This document shows positions 1 to 10,690 of a DNA stretch of 64,000 nt, in pieces (position 1 is the stretch's first letter; the number at the start of each line of letters is the position of its first letter). Made by a program: the position numbers and the translations under genes. The notes below the pieces were generated by a model, which did no database searches, was not told the origin of the DNA, and worked only from the letters and a program-made list of their open reading frames with translations. This stretch comes from Annona cherimola (Eukaryota; Streptophyta; Magnoliopsida; Magnoliales; Annonaceae), in the NCBI GenBank assembly GCA_030490835.1, contig CM059973.1, positions 63,616,008 to 63,680,007 on the forward strand. Direction: 5' to 3'.

Positions 1-749
1 CATATAATAGTAATGTTTAAGATGATTTAAATATTAAAAATATTACTTAAAAATTGATATTTAGCATGAAATTATTTTTTTACATTAATTTTACATGTTT
101 GAAGGTAGGCCCATATATAATGATGTTGGACAAATGAAAGGATTTTATGATAATATAAATGATGTCAAATATAATAGATAGAATAAATTTTTCATCAACC
201 GTTTAAATGTTAGAAATGGAAAAGGTTCCATAAAAAAGAACGTTCATAGAAATAGCTTTGGTATTTAAAAACTAAAATATAAACACAACTCCAAAAATAG
301 GAAAAGTGGATTTATAGATTAAATACACAAATTAATAATTTTATTACAAATGTTTCAAAAAAAATTTTAAAATAGTTTTTTCGGAGGCTCAATAGTAATT
401 TGTTTAACCCGGGCTAATAGCGTTTTAGTATTATTAATAATTATCATGGGCAAGAAAATTTATCCTTATATATCTATAAAAATATCATTGTAATTAACAA
501 TATTTTTCTTGCATATGTATTTTCTTTACTAATAAAGATTTTTTCATTGCTAATAAGAATCTAAGAAAAAAAAATTTGTAGCGAATCCTTAGGCATGATT
601 AATTATTTCATAGAAGATCAGCACATGCATAGCCAAGAATGTAGAGTAATTTATAATTGCAATATTTCGGTGCGGAATGCAAAGTAAATTGATAGTGCTT
701 GAATAACCACAAAGCAAGGCAAATTTCATATACAGCTACAAATTTCATC
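1..749. other. AT-rich intergenic DNA, no gene
   Basis: No coding region is supported. About 270-405 resembles the right half of the TIR element at 1596-1919 (same tail of T-run, then a GGCTCAATAGTAATTTG-like end), so it is probably a broken copy of that family. The rest is simple AT-rich sequence. Confidence 0.5.
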
Positions 750-1205
750 CTTAATTTTATTTATGCCCATAAATTTTCAAAAATTTCTCTCATATCTATG
801 AATTTTCAAAAATTTCTCTCATATCTATGAATTTTCATTATAATTCTACTTATACTCACACCGTTAAAGATCTATTAAATAGACCATTAGCCCTCTTGTA
901 AAATAACGACTATGCTGAAGCTGTAATATAATTTAAGGTTATGTTGCTTAAAGTTAAAGATTCATGTTCAAATAATATATAATTTTATAGTTGTAGAATT
1001 ACTAAAATTCATTATAATATGAATTTTTAACTATCAAATTATAATTAGAGATGCACATATTCATCATTTTTCAAAGAGTTAATGGCCCTTTGAACGAATC
1101 TCTAACGGTGTGAATATAAGTGAAATTCCAATGAAAATTCATGGGCATGAAAAAAAAATTGAAAATTCACCGGGTGTGAGTCGAATTCTGGGTAAAATTC
1201 AAAAG
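750..1205. mobile_element. MITE, family A, copy 1
   Basis: The left part (about 760-900) and right part (about 1065-1200) are inverted copies of one another: cttatactcacaccgttaaa on the left matches ctctaacggtgtgaatataa on the right in reverse complement. Related copies lie near 34130-35550, 39727-40120 and 41845-42290. It has no coding capacity. A short direct duplication of the 'aatttctctcatatctatga' segment is present at 775-835. Ends are approximate. Confidence 0.7.
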
Positions 1206-1595
1206 CATTTAAGAAATTTACCCCTATAATAATCATTTGAGCCCAAATGTCCGGCCACCAAACACCGATGCAGTTAACCTGCCAAATGACAATAGAGGGT
1301 ATGGTGCTGGAATTAGCGTCTAGGTTGGACTGATTATTTTATTCTTTTGGGTTACACTTCAAGCGAATGGGTTTAACCATGGCCTACCTTTCCGCTGATG
1401 TAAAATCCTCTTTGTTCATTATATATTTTTCTAGGAAAATGAATTTCATCCAAATCTGAGACTACCCCCATTTCGTTGGAGGCATCGATATCCTGTAGCA
1501 GCGCAACTCGTATTTTAGAGGCGGCTTAACAAATTTTTTTTTTCCAATTTTTATAAGAGCTTATCTAGGAGTAGTAATTCCTATAGCCCAGCCAA
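1206..1595. other. Intergenic DNA, nothing recognised
   Basis: This stretch is somewhat less AT-rich than its surroundings (about 1240-1520). It shows no convincing reading frame, RNA gene or repeat end. Confidence 0.4.
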
Positions 1596-1919
1596 GCAAA
1601 CCATTGTTTAACCTTGGCAAAAAACTTATCTTTTAACTTTTTAAAAATTTTTAAGATTATTAATCTAAGTATATTTAATCTATAAGCTGTCATATTACTT
1701 TTGGGAATGTGTTTATATATTTTTAAAAGTTTTTAAACGTAGAGGGTTTCATTCATTATTTGCAAAAAATTCAAAAGTATATGTATATATATGTATACAT
1801 ATCTCCAACAATAGTGAAATTTAAATTATAAATTAGATAACAAATTTATAATTTTATTAGAAAAGTTTCAAAACAAATTAAAATAATTTTTTTGCCTAGG
1901 CTTAATAGTAGTTTGCTTA
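1596..1919. mobile_element. MITE, family B, copy with clear TIRs
   Basis: The ends AGCAAACCATTGTTTAACC and, reverse-complemented from the right, AGCAAACTACTATTAAGCC form a TIR of about 30 bp that also includes a shared GGCAAAAA block. The interior carries the family B core, an AT-rich stretch with 'attaatctaagtatatttaat'. The same core recurs in many copies along the window. No target-site duplication was confirmed. Confidence 0.7.
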
Positions 1920-2389
1920 TCTCCAACTAAACATATTGTTAATCTTGATCTAGATCTTCTACCCTACAAAACTCGCAATTTTTTAAAATTTTTGTATTTT
2001 ATTTAAATTTTTAAAAATAATAAAATGGGAATTCATGCATGTGTCTATGCCCATTTTATTGATTTTCAAAGATTAAAATAAAATTTTAAAATTATTAATT
2101 TATTTATCAACTTTAGAGCTGTTAATTTAACATCAATCTGTCCGGATCATTCTTCTTTACAAATGATTTTATAATTAATATAATATTTTAATGTGTCCAT
2201 GAATTAATTTATGTATTCTTTATAATTTACACAGTTATATATTTATTTATTTATTTAAGCAATTACGGCCCACCCAATACTTCTATGGAAATGATCTTTG
2301 GTATTAAACCATGCATGTGAAGAGCAGGATGCTGATTTCGTCGTCAGTGTCCCCCATCTAAGAGGACCTCTGTTCGTCTGAAACGCAAC
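1920..2389. other. AT-rich intergenic DNA
   Basis: No gene is seen. About 2020-2065 is a small inverted repeat (aataaaatgggaattcatgc against gtctatgcccattttatt), the likely tip of another foldback element. The segment at 2270-2390 is less AT-rich and has no recognised content. Confidence 0.4.
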
Positions 2390-2872
2390 CTTTTTTTTTC
2401 ACAGATAAAAATCTCATGCTACACATGAGCCATGACATCGACCAGGCCATTTTATGACCATCGAAGCAAGCTCCCCGAAAGGCAGCAATATAATTGTGGT
2501 TTTATAACTCCTGAGTATGTCGTATCTTATGATTGACAACCATGAAGAGTGGAAATTTTAGAAGTCCGAATACAAAGATTATAGCTAAATACACATAGAA
2601 AGTAGATGCTATAGGGATTAACATAACACGAAAAAGATGAACACCCATGATTCCTTTCTTCTTTTTTTCCTTTGATGAATGAACACCCATGATTCTTGAT
2701 TAATCAACGACTCATGCTCTGCGCTGGTGGCGGCAAGGACGTGATCCCAGGGCTTTGCTTCTCCACGTTTCCTTGCCATCCTACAAATACCCAATTCCAA
2801 AAGAAGAAGAAAAATGATCACGATCAGGAAACGAATCATCATTATCGTCAAATTAACACTTGCAGTTGTCAA

Positions 2873-3669
2873 TTAATTAGGAGGGACGGATATACCAAGA
2901 ATCATGTCGAATCCACGGTTCTTGAGCTCTCGATACATTTGGCACAGAGCGCAGCACTCGCAGCAGCAGTGGACAAGGCAATCGTTGCATGGGGTTTCCA
3001 GCAGCGCGTACTGCCTCCTCATCTTCGACCGATAGAAGCAGGAATAGCAGCAGCTAAAGCCCATCACAGCCATGAGCAGCGCGTAAAGCGCCCCGCTCGC
3101 TCCACATGCTGCCAATTCAAACCAAACCCACATCAGATCTTACCACCGACTGCCGCCCAAAACACATCCTTTCCCACAATCCCAATCTTAATTAATTCAG
3201 TTCAATACAAAAGGAGAGAGACTCACAGGTCGATCCCCTGTCGACAATCTCTGCAACCCGACCGAATGTGACGCAAGGACACCAGCACGTCATGCAACCT
3301 GCGGAAAAAATTCAACCCAATTTCATCAAGATACGGGTTTCATACAAATAACAGAATATATAGTAGTGGTTAATTTTTTTAAAAAAAAAAAAAAATCTGG
3401 TGCGTACAGTTGCCCACATCGTCACAGCAATCACAGAGGCCAGTCGACCATGGGGTTGGAGGTCGGGATTGGATTTGGAAGGTGCCCTGGGCGCTGGAGT
3501 AGTATGGGTGGTTTGCAGAGGTTACTGGGATGCCTGTCGCCGGCCCGTATTCCTGGACGGCAGGCGGGGCGGTGGGCATCGGCGGAGCATTTGAGTATTT
3601 CTGGTACTCATTGCTGCTGTTTGGGGGATACATGGCAGGGGCAAAATTGCTGCTGTTTGGGGGATACAT
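2873..3669 (-). CDS. PLAC8-family protein, PLANT CADMIUM RESISTANCE (PCR)-like, three exons
   Basis: I assemble three exons on the minus strand: 3669-3408, 3298-3227 and 3108-2873. All introns are GT..AG, both exon joins keep frame, and the stop is TAA; total 189 residues. Residues 1-75 are rich in Pro, Tyr and Ser. Cys-rich segments follow: CDCCDDVGN at about 79-87, then CCMTCWCPC at 88-96, which fits the PCR signature [19 protein letters not shown] comes next, then a hydrophobic Gly/Ala/Leu/Cys segment at about 116-136 and a second Cys cluster near the C-terminus. PLAC8/PCR/FWL proteins are small plasma-membrane proteins linked to divalent metal efflux or organ-size control; which role applies here cannot be read from sequence. 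The start chosen is the first Met; an in-frame 36-bp duplication gives a second Met at residue 13. Exon 3 is duplicated as a pseudogene in arm B. Confidence 0.93.
3612..3669 (-). repeat. In-frame 36-bp duplication at the PLAC8 N-terminus
   Basis: The block encoding MYPPNSSN is present twice, separated by FAPA. Both copies keep the frame, so two candidate start codons exist 36 bp apart (3669 and 3633). This looks like a recent local duplication. Confidence 0.85.
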
Positions 3670-3760
3670 GGCAAGGGCGAGAGAGAGAGAGACGAGACGA
3701 GACGAGACGAATGAGATGATTTCGTTGTTTGTGGGTAATTGGAGTATATAATAATAAAGA
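3670..3760 (-). promoter_or_regulatory. Putative core promoter and 5' UTR of the PLAC8 gene
   Basis: Read on the minus strand, a TATA-like ATTATATACTCC lies near 3754-3741, about 75 bp before the first ATG. A GAGAC/CT-rich purine-pyrimidine tract (3678-3713) lies between them, as is common in plant 5' leaders. The transcription start is inferred only. Confidence 0.4.
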
Positions 3761-4239
3761 GATTTATGGACTATGGTCGTGGAGAGGTGTATCTCTCTCT
3801 GAAATCTGAATATGGTGACGGCCAACACGGTTCTCCGCACCCCAATTTTCAGAGAGTCGCGACAAGACAAGCCCTCGCTTCCAGTTTACGTTAGATAACT
3901 GCAACTCCACGTACGTAGCGTGTTTCCATTGGATGATTTTTTCTATTTTCGTCTTTAATTTCAACTGTTCAGAAAAATTTCCGTTGTCCCAATTGCATTG
4001 TTCGAGACTTGTAGTAGATCCAAGCATTAATTTGCATAATCGGTCAATTTTAATGATCCCGAAGCCTCCTAAGGGCGTTCGTAGCATTTTCCAAAGGCTG
4101 GCAGAGCCGTCTCATCTGATGTCTTCGGTGCGAAGGAGTCCTAAGAAAACGAACAACCGGGCGCCTCTCCTGAAGGGTGCAACACGTTCATGAAACGGCA
4201 ACTCTAATTTTATTTGCAAATTTTAAATTCTAACCCTTT
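3761..4239. other. Upstream flank of the PLAC8 gene
   Basis: This stretch is less AT-rich than average and probably holds distal promoter DNA of the minus-strand PLAC8 gene. A short open frame at 3933-4193 has no recognisable domain, so I do not call it a gene. Confidence 0.35.
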
Positions 4240-4540
4240 AGTAATTCTTAGTTCTAGTTTCGGGAGTATCTAAGAAATATTAAAATTTTTTTGATAAAAA
4301 AATTTTAACATAAAAGTTTTTAATTGGTAAAAAATAGTGTGATATAATATGAGTAAAGAGATTAAAGTTAAAATAAATAGATTATTGTACAGGTAGTTAT
4401 GTAGAAGTGATTGAAAAGTACCGTAGTTATATAGAGGAAGATGTAAATAAATAATTAAAAAATATGATAGTTATGAAAAGTTTTAAATTAAAATATTTTA
4501 GTTGGAAAAGTTTTAAAGTTTGCCAAACACCCCCTTTATT
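4240..4540. mobile_element. MITE, family C, copy
   Basis: It contains the family C internal signature (gtagttatgtagaagtgattgaaaag) and ends in AGTTTGCCAAACACC. The same body occurs at 48111-48387 and 49270-49515 and in reverse at 30912-31150, 39240-39440 and 61925-62165. Confidence 0.65.
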
Positions 4541-5784
4541 TGTAAAATTTAAAACACTAACCCTAATGTAAAATTAAATTCAGGTAGAAACTTGGATTGT
4601 TAAGTTTTTGTTTGAGTTAAGAGTTACAAGTTTAATTACAAAAAAGAGTCAATAAGTTCAAATTTTCATGTGATACATAATTGAAAATGATAATGCATAG
4701 CCTAATTAAAGTAATATACATCACATTTGATTACTGCGCAATCGAAGACCACGACTGGGTCATCAAATGGGTCAAACATCACAAAATCAACAAGGAAATG
4801 ACATCAAAATTCAAAAAACAACGGGAAGACAAAAAAGGTCTTGGCTGTAGATCATGGAACAATGTCCCCAGGCCGCGGTTCCCGAACCAAAACCTTTGCA
4901 AATAGAGGTTGCCCGCTCCTCATTTGCATACCATCTCAAACTGCTCTCTCTTAGCCTGCTTCTGCTCTTGTTACGTGTTACTCTGCCTCTTTAGGTTCTC
5001 AACTCACATTCAAAAGAGTTTTTTTTCTCAAGCTTGTTTCTTGAGTTTTCAAGATGAGAAAACTTGTAATCTCTTCTTGATAGCATCCCCATCTTAGTTA
5101 TGGGATTGATTAACTTAAAGAGATGGACTTAGTATATTTTCACTTGAAACTCATGTTGTCATTTTTTCTACATATGGTCCTAACCTTGTCGTTACTCTAC
5201 GGTAGTCAGTCTAGCCCTTCTCTCATACATGTCCAACACCATGCACCATCGAAGTTACCATGAACAACTGGACTTCTACATCACCATCGAAGAGGAGCTA
5301 CCTGTGCTTATATATGTAACTGCTTCAGGATCCCTAATTTTCTAAGAAAAAAAATTTTCTTAGGGAATTCATCCAATCTTATGATGAGATCTCCCTCATG
5401 TCCTACATTTAGAGGATCCTATTTCATCATGTAGTCAAGGCTTATATAAGGAGCATACGAAGACACAGCCAAGTATTCTCAAGCTCTCATAGTAAACCGA
5501 ATCCAGATGTCAACCTTGTTTTTCTGGTTGTAAGCCTACATTTATTTCTCGCCCATGTCCCAATTTGGTATTTACACTAAAAAACAAGGTCCCAATTGGG
5601 GACAGTTGTTTTCATAATTTTTGGCATAGTAAAAACTCTATTTTTCGTGGTTTTTCAGGAGGGTCTCTAACCTATAGAGACTTCTTTTTTCACATAAAAA
5701 ATTTATTATATTTTTCGCACTTAATATTGCTCAACCCTTATTGTAAATTGATGTGTGACCATTGTTCTCCATCAATGCATAATA
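4541..5784. other. Low-copy DNA with LTR-like stretches, no gene
   Basis: No intact gene is present. Two stretches look like retrotransposon LTR or 5'-leader DNA. At 4900-5095 is a pyrimidine-rich run ending in TTTTCAAGATGAGAAAAC. At 5300-5540 is GCTTATATAAGGAGCATAC, a TATA-type motif, followed by a leader. A perfect small palindrome, taagaaaaaaaattttctta, lies at 5343-5362. No paired LTR or internal coding region was found. Confidence 0.3.
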
Positions 5785-6185
5785 TTTTTAGGATTAATTT
5801 TAAATATGACCATACCTTTATAAAATGGCATAGATGATCATACATTTTACTCATAATTCCAACTATGATAATGCAAAAAACACAATAAAAGCAGAAAAAA
5901 TTCTAATTCAATATTATAAAAAACTTAACAAAAAAAGATATAAAAACAAAATAAAAGCAGACGCAACCATTTCTATATGCATATATTGCCCCTTTCAAAA
6001 GAAATGGCAAGGGAAAATTTGCAATTTTAAAAAAAATTACAGTATTATCTAGTAGAATCTGACCGCCTTGTCATATTTAGAAAGAGAAGCAAAATATATA
6101 ATTATCTATATCATTTTTATAAATATCCAATCATATATATAAATATGATCTAAGTTATGGTTATATTTAAAATTAACCGTATATT
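5785..6185. repeat. Dispersed repeat, family G, copy 1
   Basis: It matches the repeat in eIF2B epsilon intron 4 (60925-61390). Shared blocks include 'ataaaatggcatagatgatc', 'cctttcaaaagaaatggcaag' and the terminal 'aattaaccgtat'. No coding capacity. It probably derives from a nonautonomous element; the ends were not resolved. Confidence 0.6.
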
Positions 6186-6929
6186 TTTTATTAAATATAA
6201 ATTCAAAAATTAAGTTCTGCAGGTTTACTTGAACTTTAATCTTAACTTTATTTAAAATTCAGTTCCGGCTTTGCAAAATCAAGTCCAAGCGGTGCTTTTT
6301 TTTTTTTTTTTTCCTTTCAATCTTCAGCCTATTTTAAAGCAGGCATTTTCTTGATTTCTATTTCCACGCCTTTTACGACTAAGTTATAGTATAAAAGTAT
6401 GCTACTGCAAAAGCAAATATTGTCATGCTAAATGCCATTTTGAATATATCTTGTTGCGTGCATTTAATTTCTTATGGGATTCTACTCCAACGCTCCCCAT
6501 ACGGGAGCCCTTCTTTTAATTTTTTTTTAAAATTTTTTAGAATACATATAACATATGTAGTCTCAATCTTAAATTTCCTAAATATGCGATTTTTACATTT
6601 TTTTCGTTTTGTTTATTATTTTTTTTTAAATAATGAACAAATGAAAAAATTTACTTTTGCGCACATGAAAAATGCATTTGTTTCATTTCATAATTCGGAC
6701 AAATATTAAACAAAATCAAGAAAATGTAAGTATTAAATATTTAAAAATTCTTGGACCCACATACGTATTTCTAATATATTAGAAAAATTAGAAAAAGCCT
6801 ACCTGGAGTGGGAACATTAAGCTTCAATGCCAGCGGAGCATTGGATCGGGATCCTTTTTCAAGAGGATGACATTCACGCATGGACATGTAGGCCTTGGGG
6901 AGCGCAATGACCGCGTGGCCTGAATAGTG
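6186..6929. other. AT-rich intergenic DNA, no gene
   Basis: A T-run at 6297-6313 and AT-rich low-complexity DNA fill most of it. The open frame at 6425-6709 is composed of Phe/Ile/Asn codons typical of AT-rich noise. 6790-6940 is less AT-rich and unassigned. Confidence 0.4.
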
Positions 6930-6944
6930 AAATCCGCTAACGGA

Positions 6945-7205
6945 TCTTTTTTTTTATTAAAGGATATTTTACATCGTATCTCAATTCATATTACATTCAA
7001 ATTCTAAGACAATTCTAACAAGCTTACAATGGAAAACGACAATAAGCTTTCACATATCAAGTGAAGAAACCATTAGCTCCCATATGAATATAAAGAGGGA
7101 CCACATGCCCTCACCCCAACTCTGGTTCAGAATCCCGTGAGGGATTCGAACCAGGCACCGGCTGGGAATGAAAATCCCATTCCGCAGCCGGTGACCAGAA
7201 TATAA
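6945..7205 (-). mobile_element. SINE-like retroposon with two strong 5' hairpins
   Basis: Read on the minus strand, the element starts near 7205 and ends in a poly-A run near 6948-6956. A B-box match, GGTTCGAATCC, lies about 55 bp from the 5' end. Two adjacent near-perfect hairpins form the 5' part: CACCGGCTG...CAGCCGGTG (7156-7193) and CTGGTTCGAATCCC...GGGATTCTGAACCAG (7122-7154). A tRNA-like A box is weak and I could not prove flanking duplications, so a non-SINE structured repeat is also possible. Confidence 0.5.
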
Positions 7206-8139
7206 TCTCTCTTTTTTTTGCACAGTGAATGAAATTAACTAATGTCAAAATTTCGAGTTCCGTTTATGACCGTCATTCTTTCATATTTCAATCTTGCCGA
7301 TAACCTTACCTGAATATAAAATATTTCAATTTGGGCATTGTATAATATAGGTAAAAATATATGGGCGTTGAGGAACAGGTTTACGTTTTTTTTTTTTTTT
7401 TTTCCCTGACCGGCTGGTTGATGCGACTTCCTGAGCAGCTTTTTAGTGGGATGTGGCCAAGATGAATAAACTTTATTTCTAAAAAAAATTGAGGGGTGTT
7501 AAAATGGAAAACTAAAGTATTTTCATCCGTATGGAACCAATCTAAAAGTCTTTAATTTATGCTAACAATTTTTTAAATTAATTTCATTTATGCCAATGTC
7601 AATCTTTGTTATGAAATTTTCATGTTAAATTGCCTAGACTATCACCTTAATGATTTTGGGGTATTTTCGTTAATTTACAACTCATTTAACATGGAAATGT
7701 AATCGCAATTTTCGGTTTTAGTATGAAAGAAATTGATTGATAAAAGTAATGGTATAAATGAAAATTTTTAAATCGTCCGTATAGATAGAAATAATTTAAA
7801 TCTTCGTTAACATAGATGCGCATAACAGCTTACTTTTGATTTTACTTATTTTTCAAATATACTTTCTCAAATTCTAATGCTCCAAGACACTTTGTTATCT
7901 TATCCCACTTCTCATTCCACATTAGGATGGAAAGCGAAATTCATGAATAAATAATTGTTAATTTAATTTTCTAATTTAATTAAAGAAGGTGCGTACTGGT
8001 TATTTTTCCAATACAAGTGAATTTCTAAAATAATTATGTTTGAATTTATTTCAACTATTAGTACGATGTGTAGTTAAATGGGAACGGATTCAATGCAACC
8101 AGTTGAAGCGTCATATGTATAACTTTTTAAATTTTAAAA
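7206..8139. other. AT-rich intergenic DNA, no gene
   Basis: Nothing coding. A T-run is present at 7387-7402. No repeat end was recognised. Confidence 0.4.
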
Positions 8140-9300
8140 TATTTCCAACTATAAGCCATTTATCATGTCTATCCATATGTACTAATGAATTATATTATTA
8201 GAAATTTTTAAACATTATGTATTCTATAAATTTCGAAAAAAAATAATAGTTATATGTTATTGGGGTAGAATGTTTGGTAGTTAAAGAATAATATATAGAT
8301 AAAATGAGAGTAGTAGATGAAAATAAAATAACTCAAAATAATCTCAAAATGAAACTAATAGATAATAAAAAGTAGTCCAAAGTGGTTTGGTCAAGTTAAA
8401 TAGAGGTTTAAAAGGACACTAGTTTTTTTTATTGGTATTTAGGAGACTTGAATATAACCGAATGGAAGGATATATGAGAACAAAAGGAAGATTAAAAAAT
8501 ATGATGGACGTAACTACACTAGATAAATATGCTAATGATTACAAAAAATTTAATTATTAATAGTCAAGAATGGAGCATTAGAATCCCCGTAACTGACTTC
8601 ACTTAGGTGGAAAAATGACTTATGATGACAATGATATTTACCCTCAAAATATGCTAATTTTTTAGGAAATATAAGTTTACAATCAACATAATTTTCGTAA
8701 TTTGATAAAATAAATAATTTTAAACAAAGTAAATGGTTTTATACTTTGGAAAAAAGTTTAAAATAAAAAATAAGGGGCAGTTGCATTGAATCATTGTCCT
8801 TATTTAATTAAAATATTAGAAATCATTTTGATTAGAATCTATTTATAGTTTTAAGATTTTTTAAATGAACACAAAATCTAATATTTTTAAAAATATGATT
8901 CAATTTTATAAAATTGTTAGCCTAAATTGTATAAAAATCTATGAGTTTGTGAACCTCTTCTATAATTAAAAATTATTTTGATTCATGGATCTTTTTAATC
9001 CTCAATTAAAATAATATTTTAAAGTGCAGTTAAATAGATAATAAAAGGTTAGGTCATCATCCTTCTCTACAAGAAACTATATTTTTGGTAACTTTTATAG
9101 TAAACAAAAACTCTCCATTAGCACCAATTAAAAAGGAACTCTTTATTATCAAAGAAATTTTTCCTTATGATAATGCTTTTAATGGTAAGAATTTTTTTAA
9201 CTTATAATGATGCTTTTATAGGCAATGAACAATTTCATTGCGTATGATATTCTGGTAACCAAACAAAATTTAATTACCTAAACACAAAAATCATTATCTA
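8140..9300. repeat. Noncoding block shared by arms A and B
   Basis: This block aligns with 29820-30900 over its full length: for example 'ccatttatcatgtctatccatatg', 'cacttaggtggaaa' and 'ggtcatcatcctt' occur in the same order in both. It has no open reading frame and is evidence for a true segmental duplication rather than two unrelated gene insertions. Confidence 0.85.
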
Positions 9301-9919
9301 TTAGCAATCAAATTGATTTTTAGTGACCCATAAAAGAAATTGCTTTTTAGCTGTTACTATTTGACATATGTTACAAATTATTGACAACTAAGTTTTTCTT
9401 TAACAACCAAATTTTAACATTTGACAAACAAATTAAAATTTTTACAGTCCTTGTTGAGTACCTAAACAATATTTTATAATTTCGTATCATTTTCATTTTG
9501 GGCTCCGAAATGTTGTCATGCATTAACCTATTTTTAAATTTTTTAATTTTTACATAGAAGTGTGGCCCAACCAAGATTTTTTGCACTCTGACATTTTTTA
9601 GATTTTTTTCAGTATTTTATTTCCAAGTCTGAAAATAAAAATGGGTATAAATGAGCCTGTATTTTTTTCAAAATTTAAAATAAAATACTAAACAAATTTT
9701 CAAATTTTCATGGGGTTGAAAGTTTCAGCAATTTTGTAAAAAATTAAAAAAAATTATAAATGGGTTAATGCAGCAACGCGTCTTGATACGTGCCAAGAAA
9801 ATATCTTCGATGTTAAAATACCACGATGCTAAAATGACATGTTGTTAGTTTTGAACCGTCTCATTCTTATATTTATAAGCTTTTGAACGTGGAATAATAA
9901 AATTTTAATCATGTCTTAG
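9301..9919. other. AT-rich DNA specific to arm A
   Basis: Arm B has a family C MITE in the corresponding place. Short 'acaaccaaattttaac'-type motifs recur here and near 40150-40260 and 41330-41430, suggesting debris of one larger DNA element. No gene. Confidence 0.35.
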
Positions 9920-10029
9920 TCGGTTGAACAACCGAGTATGGACGGCTGCCGCTGCACCTAACACACAGGAAAAAATAGATCCCGGGGCGCAGGCTCAGGT
10001 ATGAGGTCAAGTCAATTGACGCCAACCCA

Positions 10030-10690
10030 TGGGAACACGTTCCCGCAATACCTCATCTCCAGCCGTTCATTTCCATTGAATGGCTGTGATGATTTTGGGT
10101 ATATTTGGAAATAGAAAAAGTCCATCGAAGGGTTTAGATTTCATTAGGCTTACTCGCGCCCACGAGCTTCCATCTCTTTCATCCGCGGATTTCATCTGCT
10201 GGATGCATTTGCTAAATTTTAGACGGTGCTGGCTGTCATGGTGATTGTAATGGGTGATTTGTACCATTGATTTTGGTTATGCAGCTGGATTTTATTTGAA
10301 TAAGCTACAACTTTGATTTGAGATTCAATAATGGATGGTTGAAAATCTACTACCGATGATGGAATAGTCATGCATAGATCACTTTGTATTCAGCATAGGT
10401 GTAGACAGTCATTCTAGAGACAAAGTGCGGGCATTGATATGATGCGTGTCCTTTTTTGCAGGTTGGAGAAGAAATTAGTACTGACCTATATCATTTTTTA
10501 TTGCTAACTGTTTGATTGGTTCTGATCATGCATTTTTCAGGCGTTGCCACCGGATCTGGGTGACGGGTTCGTCGGATCTCGATGATGGGTCCGTCTGATG
10601 CCTTCCTTTGTATTAAAGATGATGGAGCATTGAACCTATAGTGCTTTAGCAGCACACTCGAACCTGTACACACACTGCACCGATTTAAGT
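10030..10690. other. Gene-like, GC-richer segment inside the MULE; possible captured fragment
   Basis: This segment is much less AT-rich than the rest of the element and lies directly inside the left end, where Pack-MULEs carry host DNA. On the plus strand it shows acceptor-like pyrimidine-AG tracts (ccttttttgcag before 10461, gcatttttcag before 10541). I recognise no protein, and open frames on either strand are short, so the donor gene is unknown. Confidence 0.4.

Larger units (their letters stand above)
2390..10017. repeat. Segmental duplication, arm A (left part)
   Basis: Two blocks here match arm B at 28770-33080: 2390-3170 (the 3' part of the PLAC8 gene and its flank) against 28770-29466, and 8140-9300 plus 9920-10017 against 29820-30905, 31170-31221 and 32945-32995. 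The order and orientation agree. Many substitutions and indels separate the arms, so the duplication is old. Arm A continues after the Mutator-like insertion at 14671-14760. DNA between the matching blocks (3180-8140) includes PLAC8 exons 1-2, which arm B lacks. Confidence 0.85.
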
